A stretch of DNA of 64,000 nucleotides from SZUA-545 sp050297855 (GTDB lineage Bacteria; Campylobacterota; Campylobacteria; Campylobacterales; SZUA-545), in the NCBI GenBank assembly GCA_050297855.1, contig JBNKTC010000004.1, forward strand, positions 138,249 to 202,248. Direction: 5' to 3'. Position 1 is the stretch's first letter. Each line of letters starts with the position of its first letter. Below the pieces are notes generated by a model. It had not been told where the DNA came from, did not search any database, and saw only the letters and a list, made by a program, of their open reading frames with translations. The position numbers were made by a program, and so were the translations under genes. This document shows, piece by piece, positions 27,707 through 36,292 of this stretch.

Positions 27707-28312
27707 GTGGACAAGGCACTTCTGATCGCCCAGCTGAGAGATCGGGGTGCCCTGCGGAGTCCGCTACTGATACGCTGTTTTGAGAGGATCGACCGCAAGG
27801 ATTTCGTTCCGGAAGAGGAGCGGGGGGCGGCGTACGGGGATTTTCCCCTTCCCATCGGACTTGGTCAGACGATCTCCCAGCCCTATACGGTCGCTTTTAT
27901 GCTGGAGCTGTTGGGGGTCGAAGCGGGGGAGCGGGTGCTTGATATCGGCAGCGGGTCGGGCTGGACAACGGCCCTTCTGGCCTGTGCGGTGGGTCCCTCC
28001 GGGTCCGTAACGGGGCTGGAACGGCTGGAGGATCTGGTCCGGTTCGGGAACAAAAACCTGGCAAAATATGACTTTCCCCGGGCCGAGATCCTTCAGGCGG
28101 GAGCGGAGCTTGGCATCCCGGGTCGACGGTTTGACCGAATCCTGGTCTCCGCCTCGGCGGCCCGCTTTCCCAGGGAGCTGATCGATCAGCTCCTTCCGGG
28201 GGGTGTCCTGGTCATTCCCGTCGGCCACTCCATCTTCCGGGTCGAAAAACGGGAGGGGGGCGAAGCGGTCTACGACGAATACCCCGGTTTTATCTTTGTC
28301 CCGCTGATCTAA
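27707..28312 (+). CDS. pcm: Protein-L-isoaspartate O-methyltransferase
   Basis: A 201-residue SAM-dependent enzyme that methylates isoaspartyl residues in aged proteins so that they can revert to aspartate. It has the family segment PIGLGQTISQPYTVAFMLELL (substrate-side, residues 49-69), the SAM-binding VLDIGSGSGWTTALLA (77-92), and the terminal LLPGGVLVIPVG strand. The start is GTG at 27707; no upstream ATG exists before the YjbQ stop. It is the last gene of the rightward operon and overlaps the CHAD gene on the other strand by four bases. Confidence 0.92.
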   Translation: MDKALLIAQLRDRGALRSPLLIRCFERIDRKDFVPEEERGAAYGDFPLPIGLGQTISQPYTVAFMLELLGVEAGERVLDIGSGSGWTTALLACAVGPSGSVTGLERLEDLVRFGNKNLAKYDFPRAEILQAGAELGIPGRRFDRILVSASAARFPRELIDQLLPGGVLVIPVGHSIFRVEKREGGEAVYDEYPGFIFVPLI

Positions 28313-29202
28313 AAGAACTTCTCCAGGCTTTTTTTAAACCGCTTGTCCGTAAACTTCTCAATCGACCTGAAGACCTTTTTCCGGCTCTTCTTCTCCTCGT
28401 TTTTAAGGATCACCAGCAGCAACCGTGCCGCTTCATCGTCCGTGTGCATATCCTCCTGGACCCGGCCGATCTGGATATGGATATCATGAAGCCGTCCCAG
28501 ACGTGTCTGGAAGGATTTGAGTCTTTTGGAGACCTTGGTGTAGGATCCGGGTTCAAAGAGGTGGGCGAAGGTGTCCACAAGGTAGCGCAGCTTTTTGACC
28601 GAAAGCCGGAGTTTGTGGAACGCCTTCGGGCCCTCTTTGGGAGAGAGTGCTTTCGCTTCGCTTCTGATGGCATCGTAACGCTGGGCGAGTAGGTTTTTTA
28701 GGACCTTGTCGATGGGGTTCTGGCTGCAGCTGCTGTAGAACTTGTCCTCCTTGGTCAGGTCGTTGACGACCGAGAGCATGCTGACGTATTCGGGGCTTTT
28801 GACAAAGGATTTGACCCCGTCAAAACTCCTGTCACGCTCTTTTTTCAGCCGTTTTTCCACTGACTTGAGGCTCTTTTTGTGTTTGGACTGTAGCATGGCG
28901 CGGTAGGCGTCCATATTGTCCAAAAAGACGTCCATATCGCGCAGTTCGTTGGTGGGGTCGATCATCGATTTGAGTTCGAGTTTGAGCAGTCCGTGGATGT
29001 CCCGGTCCATGCAGTTGGCGAACTCATGGAGGATGGAGTGCATCTTGCGCAGCGCTACGCGGTACTGGTGCAGCTCCTCGTCGTCGTTTTGGGTCAGGAC
29101 GGCGGGGACGCGGGATTTTGCCTCGTAGATCAGTTCGATAAAGAGAGCCTGGAGGACTTTGCTGGTGGTGGTTTCACTGCGATAATCGGCGATGCTGTTC
29201 AA
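28309..29202 (-). CDS. CHAD-domain protein
   Basis: A 297-residue helical protein rich in lysine, arginine and histidine. The two CHAD halves show the paired motifs ELHQYRVALRKMHSIL (about 43-58) and FHKLRLSVKKLRYLVD (about 195-210), plus LGRLHDIHIQIG near the C-terminus. CHAD domains bind inorganic polyphosphate through these basic and histidine residues and are found on polyphosphate granules. No CYTH domain is fused and no ppk or ppx gene is near. It is monocistronic, divergent from the HI0933-type flavoprotein gene, with about 63 bases between them that hold a TATAAT word (29225-29230). Confidence 0.85.
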   Translation of the reverse strand: MNSIADYRSETTTSKVLQALFIELIYEAKSRVPAVLTQNDDEELHQYRVALRKMHSILHEFANCMDRDIHGLLKLELKSMIDPTNELRDMDVFLDNMDAYRAMLQSKHKKSLKSVEKRLKKERDRSFDGVKSFVKSPEYVSMLSVVNDLTKEDKFYSSCSQNPIDKVLKNLLAQRYDAIRSEAKALSPKEGPKAFHKLRLSVKKLRYLVDTFAHLFEPGSYTKVSKRLKSFQTRLGRLHDIHIQIGRVQEDMHTDDEAARLLLVILKNEEKKSRKKVFRSIEKFTDKRFKKSLEKFF

Positions 29203-29265
29203 CGGACTTTACCTAAGAGTAGAATATAATTAGCGCATTATATAGAAATCAAACTAAGTTGGTGG

Positions 29266-30495
29266 ATGCAGAGTAGAAAAAAGATTGCGATTATCGGGGC
29301 CGGTGCGGCGGGACTGGTGGCGGCCGTCACCGCCGCGAGGGCCGGCGGTGATGTGACGGTATACGAGAAACACCCCCGGGCGGGGAAGAAGATCCTGGCA
29401 ACGGGGAACGGACGCTGCAACGTCAGCAATACCGACCTCTCCCTGACGCATTATCACGGGAAAAACCCGGAGTTTGCCCGGTTTGCCCTGGAGTCTTTCG
29501 GGTTCGAGGCATGCCGCGGGTTTTTCGAGGGGCTGGGACTGCTCTACAAGATCGCCCCCAACGGCCGGGCCTACCCCTTTTCCCTCCAGGCTTCCAGTGT
29601 CGTGGAGATCCTGATGTACGAACTGGAGTCTCTGGGGGTGAGGGTACTGTTCGAATCCCCGGTGGAGGCGGTCACTCCCTCAAAACAGGGTCTCAATATA
29701 AAAGCCGGTACATCGGGTGGCAGCTTTGATGCCGTTTTAGTCGCTGCCGGCGGGAAGGCGGCCCCGGGCCTCTCTTCGGACGGGGAGGGGTATGCGCTGG
29801 TCTCTCCGCTGGGCCACAGGACGGCGACCCCGTTTCCCTCCCTCGTGCAGCTGAAGCTGGATGCCCCGTTTTTAAAAAAGCTTAGCGGGGTGAAGGTCGA
29901 AGGAAAGGTGAGCCTGCTGGATGCCAAAGGCAGTGTCATCCAGGAGGGGGAAGGGGATGTGCTCTTTACCGATTACGGTATCTCGGGCAATGCGGTCCTG
30001 GATATCAGCCGTCTGGCAGCACGGAAGCTTCTGGATGGCGAAACGGTGAAAGTATCGGTGGACGCTTTCCCGGCGATGGAGGCCAAAGCGCTGGATGACC
30101 TGCTTCAGAAACGTTTTGCCCTTCAGCCCAAAAAAGAGGGGATCGCCAGCCTCGTGGGGCTGGTGAACAAAAAGCTGGCGGGGGTCCTGATCGACCGGAC
30201 GGAGATCCCGCGGGATAAAAACGTCGCCAACTACAGCAAGCAGGAGCGCAAAGCCCTCGTAAAACTGATGAAGGAGTGGGAGTTCCGGGTCACCGGGACC
30301 CAGGACTGGAAGCGGGCCGAGGTGACGGCCGGGGGGATCGAGACGGCGGACGTGGATCCGACGACGATGGAGTCCCGATTGTGCAAAGGGCTCTATTTTG
30401 CCGGGGAGGTGCTGGACATCGACGGCGACTGCGGCGGGTATAACCTCCACTGGGCCTGGGCCAGCGGGTATCTTGCGGGAAGGAGTATGGTATGA
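29266..30495 (+). CDS. HI0933/YhiN-type FAD-dependent oxidoreductase
   Basis: A 409-residue flavoprotein of the TIGR00275 family. The FAD-binding Rossmann motif is IAIIGAGAAGLVAA (7-20); further marks are KKILATGNGRCNVSN, LFTDYGISGNAVLDIS and the C-terminal GLYFAGEVLDIDGDCGGYN and WAWASGYLAG. The natural reaction is unknown; homologues include enzymes that reduce or oxidise modified tetrapyrroles or anaerobic substrates. The start ATG follows GGTGG. Its end overlaps the next gene start by four bases, so both are coupled although they look unrelated. Confidence 0.9.
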   Translation: MQSRKKIAIIGAGAAGLVAAVTAARAGGDVTVYEKHPRAGKKILATGNGRCNVSNTDLSLTHYHGKNPEFARFALESFGFEACRGFFEGLGLLYKIAPNGRAYPFSLQASSVVEILMYELESLGVRVLFESPVEAVTPSKQGLNIKAGTSGGSFDAVLVAAGGKAAPGLSSDGEGYALVSPLGHRTATPFPSLVQLKLDAPFLKKLSGVKVEGKVSLLDAKGSVIQEGEGDVLFTDYGISGNAVLDISRLAARKLLDGETVKVSVDAFPAMEAKALDDLLQKRFALQPKKEGIASLVGLVNKKLAGVLIDRTEIPRDKNVANYSKQERKALVKLMKEWEFRVTGTQDWKRAEVTAGGIETADVDPTTMESRLCKGLYFAGEVLDIDGDCGGYNLHWAWASGYLAGRSMV

Positions 30496-31472
30496 GACGA
30501 ATCACGACTGCAGTGCTTTCGGTATTGCTGGTGATGCTGCCGGTATGGGCCGCCGAGGTCAAGAAGGCGGAGACGGCAGGCTCCCTGGACGAGATACAGA
30601 AAAAGTATCCCGGGGCGAAACTGAAGACGATGTCGCTGGAGGAGTACGGGCTCATGAAGGCACTTTATGATGATATGGGAAAACCCTATCCGGGGACGGA
30701 GCGGGTAAGCTCCTATGAGGACAACCGAAGCGTTGAATCTTCGGAGTCCAATACATCCGAGAAGACGGTGGCATCCCAAGAGGACAATGCCAGCGAGTCT
30801 GATGAGACGGCCGGAGAACGCCCAGAGCGCCTTGAAAAGAGCGCCCATGTGGGAGTTCAGCATGTCCACCTCGACCTTCCCGATATCGACGGCAGCGGGG
30901 ATTCCGCCCTGGTAGTGCTGGTGGTCATCGGGGTGATCGTCGTGGCGGTGCTGGTCGTCTATGCGGGGAAATACCTCTACGACGTGGCGACATCCAATAA
31001 GAAGTATGACTACTGGATGGATATGGGGTGGACCTACACCTACTTCTCCAGCGAGGCGACCTATAATGCCGGGAGCATGAGCGGGGTGAAATTCTCCACC
31101 GGCTTTAAAGACGGCTCGGCAAAGATCGGGATGAGCGCGGAGGCCGGTGCCTTTGCATTCAAACTCGACGGTGCGAAGGAGTTCAGCTGGGTCGAGTACG
31201 GCGGATCTTATGCCATGGCCGGTCCGCATGTACGTTTTGAAAGCGGGCCGAATACCTATGTCTATCTCGAACTCCTGGGCGGGAAGAGCAGCCACGAGTC
31301 GGTCGATACCCTGGCGCTGGGACGCTTCGGGATCCAGGCCCTCATCGGACGGGTGACTGCCGGGATCAATATCGGGGCGATCTACATGGGACTGGAAGAT
31401 GCTGAAGGGATCGCGAAAGATGCGGATAATTACGAGACGACGACCGGTTTTGAGATCGGGTACAGTTTTTAG
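30492..31472 (+). CDS. Envelope protein with acidic linker, single helix and beta-rich C-terminal domain
   Basis: A 326-residue protein I do not recognise. It begins with a signal peptide (about 1-20, VLSVLLVMLPVWAA), then a helical EIQKKYPGAKLKTMSLEEYGLM region, a low-complexity Ser/Glu/Asp linker (about 72-118), a strong transmembrane helix (about 136-158), and a 160-residue domain of short alternating strands ending in FEIGYSF, as outer-membrane barrels do. A signal peptide, an internal helix and a barrel-like end in one chain is odd: the end may be a soluble beta domain in the periplasm, or the helix may be a linker of an unusual outer-membrane protein. It overlaps the flavoprotein gene by four bases. 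Confidence 0.6.
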   Translation: MRRITTAVLSVLLVMLPVWAAEVKKAETAGSLDEIQKKYPGAKLKTMSLEEYGLMKALYDDMGKPYPGTERVSSYEDNRSVESSESNTSEKTVASQEDNASESDETAGERPERLEKSAHVGVQHVHLDLPDIDGSGDSALVVLVVIGVIVVAVLVVYAGKYLYDVATSNKKYDYWMDMGWTYTYFSSEATYNAGSMSGVKFSTGFKDGSAKIGMSAEAGAFAFKLDGAKEFSWVEYGGSYAMAGPHVRFESGPNTYVYLELLGGKSSHESVDTLALGRFGIQALIGRVTAGINIGAIYMGLEDAEGIAKDADNYETTTGFEIGYSF

Positions 31473-31480
31473 GAGACGTG

Positions 31481-31708
31481 ATGATCGAAGTGTATGAAAA
31501 GGGGGGCGATATCGTGTATGTCGCCAAGGATCCCAATGAGCTGGAAGCTTTTGCCGAGTACCTGGAGGGGATATTCCCCGACGCGGCGCAGGAGCGTGTC
31601 CGGTGGGACAAAGGGATCGGGTTTAACGTATTAAAGGTCGATATCGCCGAGGATGCGACAAAAAAAGATCTCCTGGACCTGCTGGAGCTATATGGGAGGA
31701 TGCAATGA
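31481..31708 (+). CDS. Small acidic protein, function unknown
   Basis: A 75-residue soluble protein with a beta-alpha-beta look (MIEVYEKGGDIVYVAKDP, then a helix ELEAFAEYLEGIF, then GIGFNVLKVDIAED, then a helix KKDLLDLLELYG). No family is recognised. ATG 31481 is preceded by AGGAG at five bases; a GTG three bases upstream is less well placed. Its end overlaps the thioredoxin gene by four bases, so the two are coupled and might work together. Confidence 0.65.
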   Translation: MIEVYEKGGDIVYVAKDPNELEAFAEYLEGIFPDAAQERVRWDKGIGFNVLKVDIAEDATKKDLLDLLELYGRMQ

Positions 31709-32028
31709 TAACGACAGTCGAAGAGTATGAAAAAACGGTGAGCGAAAACCCGGCGGTGCTGGTCTATTTCAGCTCCCCCTCCTGCAGCGTCTGCCACTCC
31801 CTTAAGCCCAAGGTGTTTGAAGCGGCGGCGGCGCGGTATGAGAAGATGGTGTGCGAGGAGGTGGATATCTCCGTAAGTCCCGAGATCGGGGCGAAACTGA
31901 ACATCCTGGCGGCTCCGACGGTGGTGATCTTCCTGGACGGGAAAGAGTTCGTCAGGAAGAGCCGCGCCTTTTCCGTGGACGGGCTGCTCGATGAGATCGA
32001 GCGGCCCTATACGATCTTTTTAGGTTAG
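31705..32028 (+). CDS. Thioredoxin-family protein
   Basis: A 107-residue thioredoxin-fold protein. The redox pair is Cys27-Cys30 in SSPSCSVCHSLKP and the cis-proline is Pro71 in LAAPTVVIF. The CSVC dipeptide (Ser-Val instead of Gly-Pro) and the lack of the Trp before the first Cys set it apart from housekeeping thioredoxin TrxA; such forms act in specialised thiol exchange. No signal peptide is present, so it should be cytoplasmic. It is the last gene of its operon and meets the next gene tail to tail with a four-base overlap. Confidence 0.87.
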   Translation: MITTVEEYEKTVSENPAVLVYFSSPSCSVCHSLKPKVFEAAAARYEKMVCEEVDISVSPEIGAKLNILAAPTVVIFLDGKEFVRKSRAFSVDGLLDEIERPYTIFLG

Positions 32029-32453
32029 TTCTTGACATAACTCCAGCCGGTCATCCCGTCGTGGGCCTGGGGAAAGAGTTCTGATTTTCCCGTAAAGTCG
32101 ATGAGGTACATCGTCACATGGGAGATGTCGGCCGTATCTTCGAGGGGGATCGGCATCGGCAGCTCCTGGTGCGTCTGGGCAAAGCCCGCCTCTACCTGCC
32201 CGTTGCGAACGTCGGCGATGTCGGTGATCTTGTGTTCGAAGGCGAACTTCTCCAGGACGTTCCGTGCGATCTCGGGCGGGAGGCCGTCGGCGGTATTGAG
32301 GAAAAGGGAGAAGTGGACCCGCTCGCTCTTGCCTTCAAAATTGGTCGGGGCGGCCATGACGATGTGGCTGACCCCCTCCAGGGTGCTTTTGATCTCGATG
32401 ATATCGAGCCATTTTTCGTTTTTCAGTATCTCTTCGGGGTTGATGTTCAACAT
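32025..32453 (-). CDS. Hypothetical protein
   Basis: A 142-residue soluble protein I do not recognise. It has an N-terminal helix-rich LNINPEEILKNEKWLDIIEI, a beta-sheet portion (HIVMAAPTNFEGKSERVHFS) and a C-terminal portion DISHVTMYLIDFTGKSELF. There is no signal peptide or membrane segment. Its ATG lies 48 bases downstream of the response-regulator stop on the same strand, so the two may be cotranscribed. Confidence 0.6.
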   Translation of the reverse strand: MLNINPEEILKNEKWLDIIEIKSTLEGVSHIVMAAPTNFEGKSERVHFSLFLNTADGLPPEIARNVLEKFAFEHKITDIADVRNGQVEAGFAQTHQELPMPIPLEDTADISHVTMYLIDFTGKSELFPQAHDGMTGWSYVKN

Positions 32454-32501
32454 AGTGGGTAAACCTTTTATAAAAGAGTGATTATAACAAAAAAGCGCGC
32501 G

Positions 32502-33158
32502 TCAGCTTTCGCTCAGCAGGGAGTAGCCGATCCCTTTGATCGACTTGATCGTAACGCCTGTAAGCAGTCTGCGCATATCGCGGATATGGCTGGCCAGGGC
32601 ATTTTGCGAGGTCTCTTTACCTTCCCAGATAAAGTCGCGGAACTGTTCGTAGGTGACGATCTTGTCACGGTTTTTGACCAGGATGTAGATGATCTTCCGC
32701 TGGGTCGGGGTGAGGCGGAGGTTGATGTTCTCCCGCTCCAGCTCTTTTCCGGCAAAGATAAAGGTAAACCCGTTCCCCAGGTCGATCTCGTCGGTCTTGA
32801 CGCGGTTGCGTACGGCTTTGACGATCCGCAACTCCAGCTCTTTCATGTCGAAGGGTTTCCGGATGTAATCCTCGCATCCCCTGGCAAACGCCTTGGAGAG
32901 AATGTCGATGGAATCCAGGGTCGAGATAAAGATGACCGGGAGCGTGATGTGGAGGTTGTTGATATAATCCAGCAGGTCCAGGGCATCGATCTCCGCCGGG
33001 GTGATGTCGAACACGGCGATATCGAAGGCATTGAAGTTGGCTTGGTTCAGCAGAGCCTCCGTGTTGCGGTAGGCCTGGCACTCAAACTGTTTTTTTTCAA
33101 AGTAGTCCCGGATTTTTTTGTTAAGAGCTGCGTCCTCTTCCAGCAATAGTATTTTCAT
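32502..33158 (-). CDS. Orphan OmpR-type response regulator
   Basis: A 218-residue regulator. The receiver domain (1-118) has the acidic pocket Glu8-Asp9, the phospho-acceptor Asp51 in IAVFDIT, Thr80 in ISTLDS and Lys101 in IRKPFD. The winged-helix domain (about 125-216) shows LTPTQRKIIYILVKNRDKIV, QNALASHIRDMRRLL and the wing IKSIKGIGYSL. No kinase is adjacent, so it is an orphan; it is the only separate DNA-binding regulator in the window and could in principle serve one of the three kinases here (inference). Leftward transcription starts from the spacer shared with the 53-codon gene. Confidence 0.88.
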   Translation of the reverse strand: MKILLLEEDAALNKKIRDYFEKKQFECQAYRNTEALLNQANFNAFDIAVFDITPAEIDALDLLDYINNLHITLPVIFISTLDSIDILSKAFARGCEDYIRKPFDMKELELRIVKAVRNRVKTDEIDLGNGFTFIFAGKELERENINLRLTPTQRKIIYILVKNRDKIVTYEQFRDFIWEGKETSQNALASHIRDMRRLLTGVTIKSIKGIGYSLLSES

Positions 33159-33250
33159 CGGTTAATTTTATACAAAAACTCCTGTATCTCCATGATTTCT
33201 CCATTTTTCCCCGTATAATTTAGGGTATATCTTTTGATTTTGGAGGTCCC

Positions 33251-33412
33251 ATGTTTAAAAAAGTGTGGTCTTTTCTCTTCCGATCCCGTAGACAGCGGGA
33301 AAACGAGCTGATCCGACACTCCCGGGTCCGTTTTCTCCACTACACGCCGACGCTGGCCGATTCCCCCAGCTGCAGCATCTATAAAAACAGAGGGCTAAAA
33401 GCCGCAGGCTGA
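33251..33412 (+). CDS. Small basic protein of 53 residues
   Basis: A short gene with GGAGG four bases before ATG. The product starts MFKKVWSFLFRSRRQ, is strongly basic in its first half and has a TADSPSCSIYKN-like segment (here PTLADSPSCSIYKNR) with one cysteine, ending LKAAG. No membrane helix is obvious; the amphipathic start could touch a membrane. The stop codon lies inside the loop of a hairpin followed by TTTCTT, which would make a compact single-gene unit. No family is recognised; conservation in relatives would decide whether it is real. Confidence 0.5.
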   Translation: MFKKVWSFLFRSRRQRENELIRHSRVRFLHYTPTLADSPSCSIYKNRGLKAAG

Positions 33413-33419
33413 GAGCCCT
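33391..33419 (+). terminator. Hairpin terminator overlapping the end of the 53-codon gene
   Basis: AGGGCT (33391-33396) pairs with AGCCCT (33414-33419), and inside it AGCC pairs with GGCT; TTTCTT follows. The structure contains the TGA of the small gene. A rho-independent terminator is likely, although the T-run is short. Confidence 0.55.
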
Positions 33420-33507
33420 TTCTTCCCGTCCTTTCCACTTCTCTTCTTACTGTAATAATCAAGTGAATTTGTTATGATACCGGTATAAAAACCTTAAAGG
33501 CATGCCC

Positions 33508-34527
33508 ATGGAATACAGATATATCGGCAAAAGCGGGCTTCGGGTCTCTCCCGTCTGTCTGGGGACAATGACATTCGGGATCGCCGCGGATAAAAAAGAG
33601 GCCTTTAGGATCATGGACAAGGCGTATGACGCGGGGATCAACTTTTTCGATACTGCCGAGCTCTATCCCGTCCCGCCCAGCGGAAAGCTGGCGGGGGTGA
33701 CGGAGGAGATCGTCGGGGAGTGGATGGCGGACAAGCCCAGAGACTCCCTGATCATCGCGACGAAAGTGGCCGGAGCGGCCAGCGGCTGGTTTGTCCCGCC
33801 GATCCGTCACGGGATGACGGCGATCGACCGGCACCATATCAAACGGGGGATCGAGGGGAGCCTGAAACGGCTGAAGACCGACTATATCGACCTCTACCAG
33901 GTACACTGGCCCGATGCGGTCGTTCCTATCGAGGAGAGTATGGAGGCACTGGACGCACTGGTTCGAGAAGGGAAGGTGCGCTACCTGGGGACCTCCAACG
34001 ATACGGCGTACGGACTGACCAAGGCGAACTACACCGCCAAGTACAGGGGTTTTAAGCGGTTCGAATCGATCCAGAACAACTTCTCCATCCTTAACCAGCG
34101 TTTCCTGGATGAGCTGGCGGGGGCGTGCCGGGGCGAAGCAGTCTCCCTGCTTCCCTATTCACCGCTGGCCGGCGGGGTACTGACGGGGAAATACAACCAG
34201 AAGATCCTCCCGCCAAACGCCCGCTTTACCCAGTACCGCGCCAGTGCGGCCAAGCGCCAGGTCGCCATGGCAGACCGTTTTTTAAATAACCGGACGCTGG
34301 CATCGGTGGAGCGCTACATGGCGATCGCCGAAGGGTACGGGATGAGCGTGACGACCCTGGCGACTGCCTGGAGCATGGATTTCGATTTTGTCGCCTCCAC
34401 GATCATCGGGGCGACAAACGCGGATCAGCTTGACGATACCCTGGCGGCACTGGATGTGAAACTGAGCGAGGAGCTCAAAGCCGAGTGCCGTCAGGTACAT
34501 AACGACATACTCTACCCGATGGGATAA
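33508..34527 (+). CDS. Aldo/keto reductase
   Basis: A 339-residue TIM-barrel NADPH-dependent oxidoreductase of the YajO/Tas-like branch. The catalytic tetrad is Asp48 and Tyr53 in FDTAELY, Lys86 in IIATKV and His133 in LYQVHWPD. The cofactor-binding end IIGATNADQLDDTLAALDV is present. Full-length Tas homologues are about 340-350 residues, so it is complete. Substrate unknown. I take ATG 33508 (MEYRYIGKSGL) because AAAGG lies seven bases ahead; an ATG six bases upstream is only one base from it. The next gene starts two bases after its stop. Confidence 0.88.
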   Translation: MEYRYIGKSGLRVSPVCLGTMTFGIAADKKEAFRIMDKAYDAGINFFDTAELYPVPPSGKLAGVTEEIVGEWMADKPRDSLIIATKVAGAASGWFVPPIRHGMTAIDRHHIKRGIEGSLKRLKTDYIDLYQVHWPDAVVPIEESMEALDALVREGKVRYLGTSNDTAYGLTKANYTAKYRGFKRFESIQNNFSILNQRFLDELAGACRGEAVSLLPYSPLAGGVLTGKYNQKILPPNARFTQYRASAAKRQVAMADRFLNNRTLASVERYMAIAEGYGMSVTTLATAWSMDFDFVASTIIGATNADQLDDTLAALDVKLSEELKAECRQVHNDILYPMG

Positions 34528-34529
34528 AC

Positions 34530-35027
34530 ATGACGACAGACAATCTAAAACTGGCCCGCTTCGATTTTGACACGACCCTGGCGATGCTGCGGGGGGATTT
34601 TGAACGCGTAGGCGGCAGCGATGCACTGGAAGATGTCAAGGAGATCTACCGGGGGGTGCTCTTTTTCAGCATCCAGAACCTCTACCAGCTCCGGCAGCTT
34701 TTTAAAGAGGGTACCGACGACTCTCTTGCCGCATGGATCGCCGACGGGGCAGGACGGTATAAAAAAGCGAGTATCGAGACCCTGACGATCTTTCGGACCA
34801 ACCTGTTGCCGGAATCGGACTACGAAGGGATCGTGGAAGAGCTTCGGGAGTGTTATCTCGAACTGGCTCAATCGGAAGAGGAGGACGAGCTGCGGGAGAT
34901 CAAGAAGAAGCTGGTCCTGACACTCTTCAGCCTCAACTTCACCCTTTTCTTCGAAGGAGGCGAGGAGGCGTATATGGAGGCCCAGGAGTGGCTCATGGAC
35001 CGGGAGTTCGGGGATATTAAGGACTAA
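34530..35027 (+). CDS. Hypothetical helical protein
   Basis: A 165-residue acidic, mainly helical soluble protein with no recognised motif (segments VLFFSIQNLYQLRQLFKEG and ELREIKKKLVLTLFSLNFTL). It starts two bases after the aldo/keto reductase stop and is probably translated with it. It meets the nucleotide-sugar dehydrogenase gene tail to tail with a four-base overlap, which marks the left edge of the polysaccharide locus. Confidence 0.6.
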   Translation: MTTDNLKLARFDFDTTLAMLRGDFERVGGSDALEDVKEIYRGVLFFSIQNLYQLRQLFKEGTDDSLAAWIADGAGRYKKASIETLTIFRTNLLPESDYEGIVEELRECYLELAQSEEEDELREIKKKLVLTLFSLNFTLFFEGGEEAYMEAQEWLMDREFGDIKD

Positions 35028-36277
35028 AGCCGTGCCGTGGCGGTATCGTCGTCCAGAAAACTTTTGATATCGAAGACAACACTCTTATCGTGTGTAAGGC
35101 CTGAGATATCGAGCTCCCTAAACTCGTTGTGTGCAACGGCCAGGATGACAGCCTGATAGTCTGTTGCCGGTGATGTGATAAGGTCAAGCCCATATTCGTG
35201 TTTGACCTCTTGGGGGTCGGCCCAGGGATCGTAGACATCGATAGCACAGCCGAACTCCCCCAGCTCTTTGATCACGTCGATGACGCGGGAGTTACGGATA
35301 TCGGGGCAGTTCTCTTTAAAGGTGATCCCCAGTACCAGTACCTTGGAGCCTTCGATGGTATGGCTTTTTTTGATCATCAGTTTGATCACCTGGTTGGCGA
35401 CGTACATCCCCATGTTGTCATTAAGACGTCGGCCTGCCAGGATGATCTCGGGATTATAGCCGACTGCCTGTGCTTTGTGGGTCAGGTAGTAGGGGTCGAC
35501 ACCGATACAGTGGCCTCCGACGAGACCTGGGCGGAAGGGGAGAAAGTTCCACTTCGTCCCAGCCGCTTCCAGTACGGCAGTCGTGTCGATTCCCAGCTTA
35601 TTAAAGATGATCGCCAGCTCGTTGACGAAGGCGATGTTGATATCCCGCTGGGAGTTTTCGATCACTTTTGCCGCCTCGGCAACTTTAATGGAAGGGGCCA
35701 TGTGGGTCCCTGCGGTGATGATACTTTTATAGAGATTATCCACCTTCTGGGCAGTTGCAGGGGTACTCCCGGAGGTGACTTTGAGGATCTTGGTCACGGT
35801 GTGGGTTTTATCACCGGGATTGATCCGTTCGGGGGAGTAGCCACAGAAGAAGTCTTTGTTGAACTGCAGTCCGCTGACACGCTCTAGGACTGGAACACAA
35901 TCTTCTTCCGTGCAACCAGGGTAGACCGTGCTTTCGTAGATGACGATATCCCCTTTTTTTAGGACTTTTCCGACCGTTTCACTCGCTTTGATGAGCGGGG
36001 TCAGGTTGGGGCGTTTGTGCTCGTCAATCGGGGTCGGAACGGTTACGACATAGACGGTTGCTTTTTCCATTGTCTGGGAATCTGCGGTAAATTCCATACC
36101 GTTTGCCAGGGCCTCTTTGAGCGCTTCTTCGGATACTTCCAGTGTCCGGTCATAGCCGCGTTTCAGTTCGTCGATCCGTGTCTGAAAAATGTCAAATCCC
36201 GTAACCGGGTATTTCTTGGCAAACTCGACTGCCAGAGGCAGCCCGACATAACCTAGTCCGATAATACATATATGCAT
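35024..36277 (-). CDS. Nucleotide-sugar 6-dehydrogenase, TviB/WbpA-like
   Basis: A 417-residue UDP-sugar dehydrogenase that oxidises C6 of a UDP-hexose(-amine) to the uronic acid in two NAD-dependent steps. NAD-binding motif GLGYVGLPLA (7-16); catalytic Cys257 in GGHCIGVDPYYL; conserved PERINPGD and TFKENCPDIRNS. The GLVGGHCIGVDPYYLTHKA form is typical of TviB/VipA enzymes (UDP-GlcNAc or UDP-GalNAc as substrate) rather than plain UDP-glucose dehydrogenase. Its partner 15 bases upstream is a UDP-glucuronate-type epimerase, so the pair should give a galacturonic-type nucleotide sugar for the surface polymer. Confidence 0.88.
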   Translation of the reverse strand: MHICIIGLGYVGLPLAVEFAKKYPVTGFDIFQTRIDELKRGYDRTLEVSEEALKEALANGMEFTADSQTMEKATVYVVTVPTPIDEHKRPNLTPLIKASETVGKVLKKGDIVIYESTVYPGCTEEDCVPVLERVSGLQFNKDFFCGYSPERINPGDKTHTVTKILKVTSGSTPATAQKVDNLYKSIITAGTHMAPSIKVAEAAKVIENSQRDINIAFVNELAIIFNKLGIDTTAVLEAAGTKWNFLPFRPGLVGGHCIGVDPYYLTHKAQAVGYNPEIILAGRRLNDNMGMYVANQVIKLMIKKSHTIEGSKVLVLGITFKENCPDIRNSRVIDVIKELGEFGCAIDVYDPWADPQEVKHEYGLDLITSPATDYQAVILAVAHNEFRELDISGLTHDKSVVFDIKSFLDDDTATARL

Positions 36278-36292
36278 GTTTTCCCTTGCTCT

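Noticed and set aside
33155..33340. Minus-strand frame of 61 codons upstream of the response regulator
   Set aside because: It lacks a ribosome-binding site and overlaps the better-supported 53-codon gene on the other strand.
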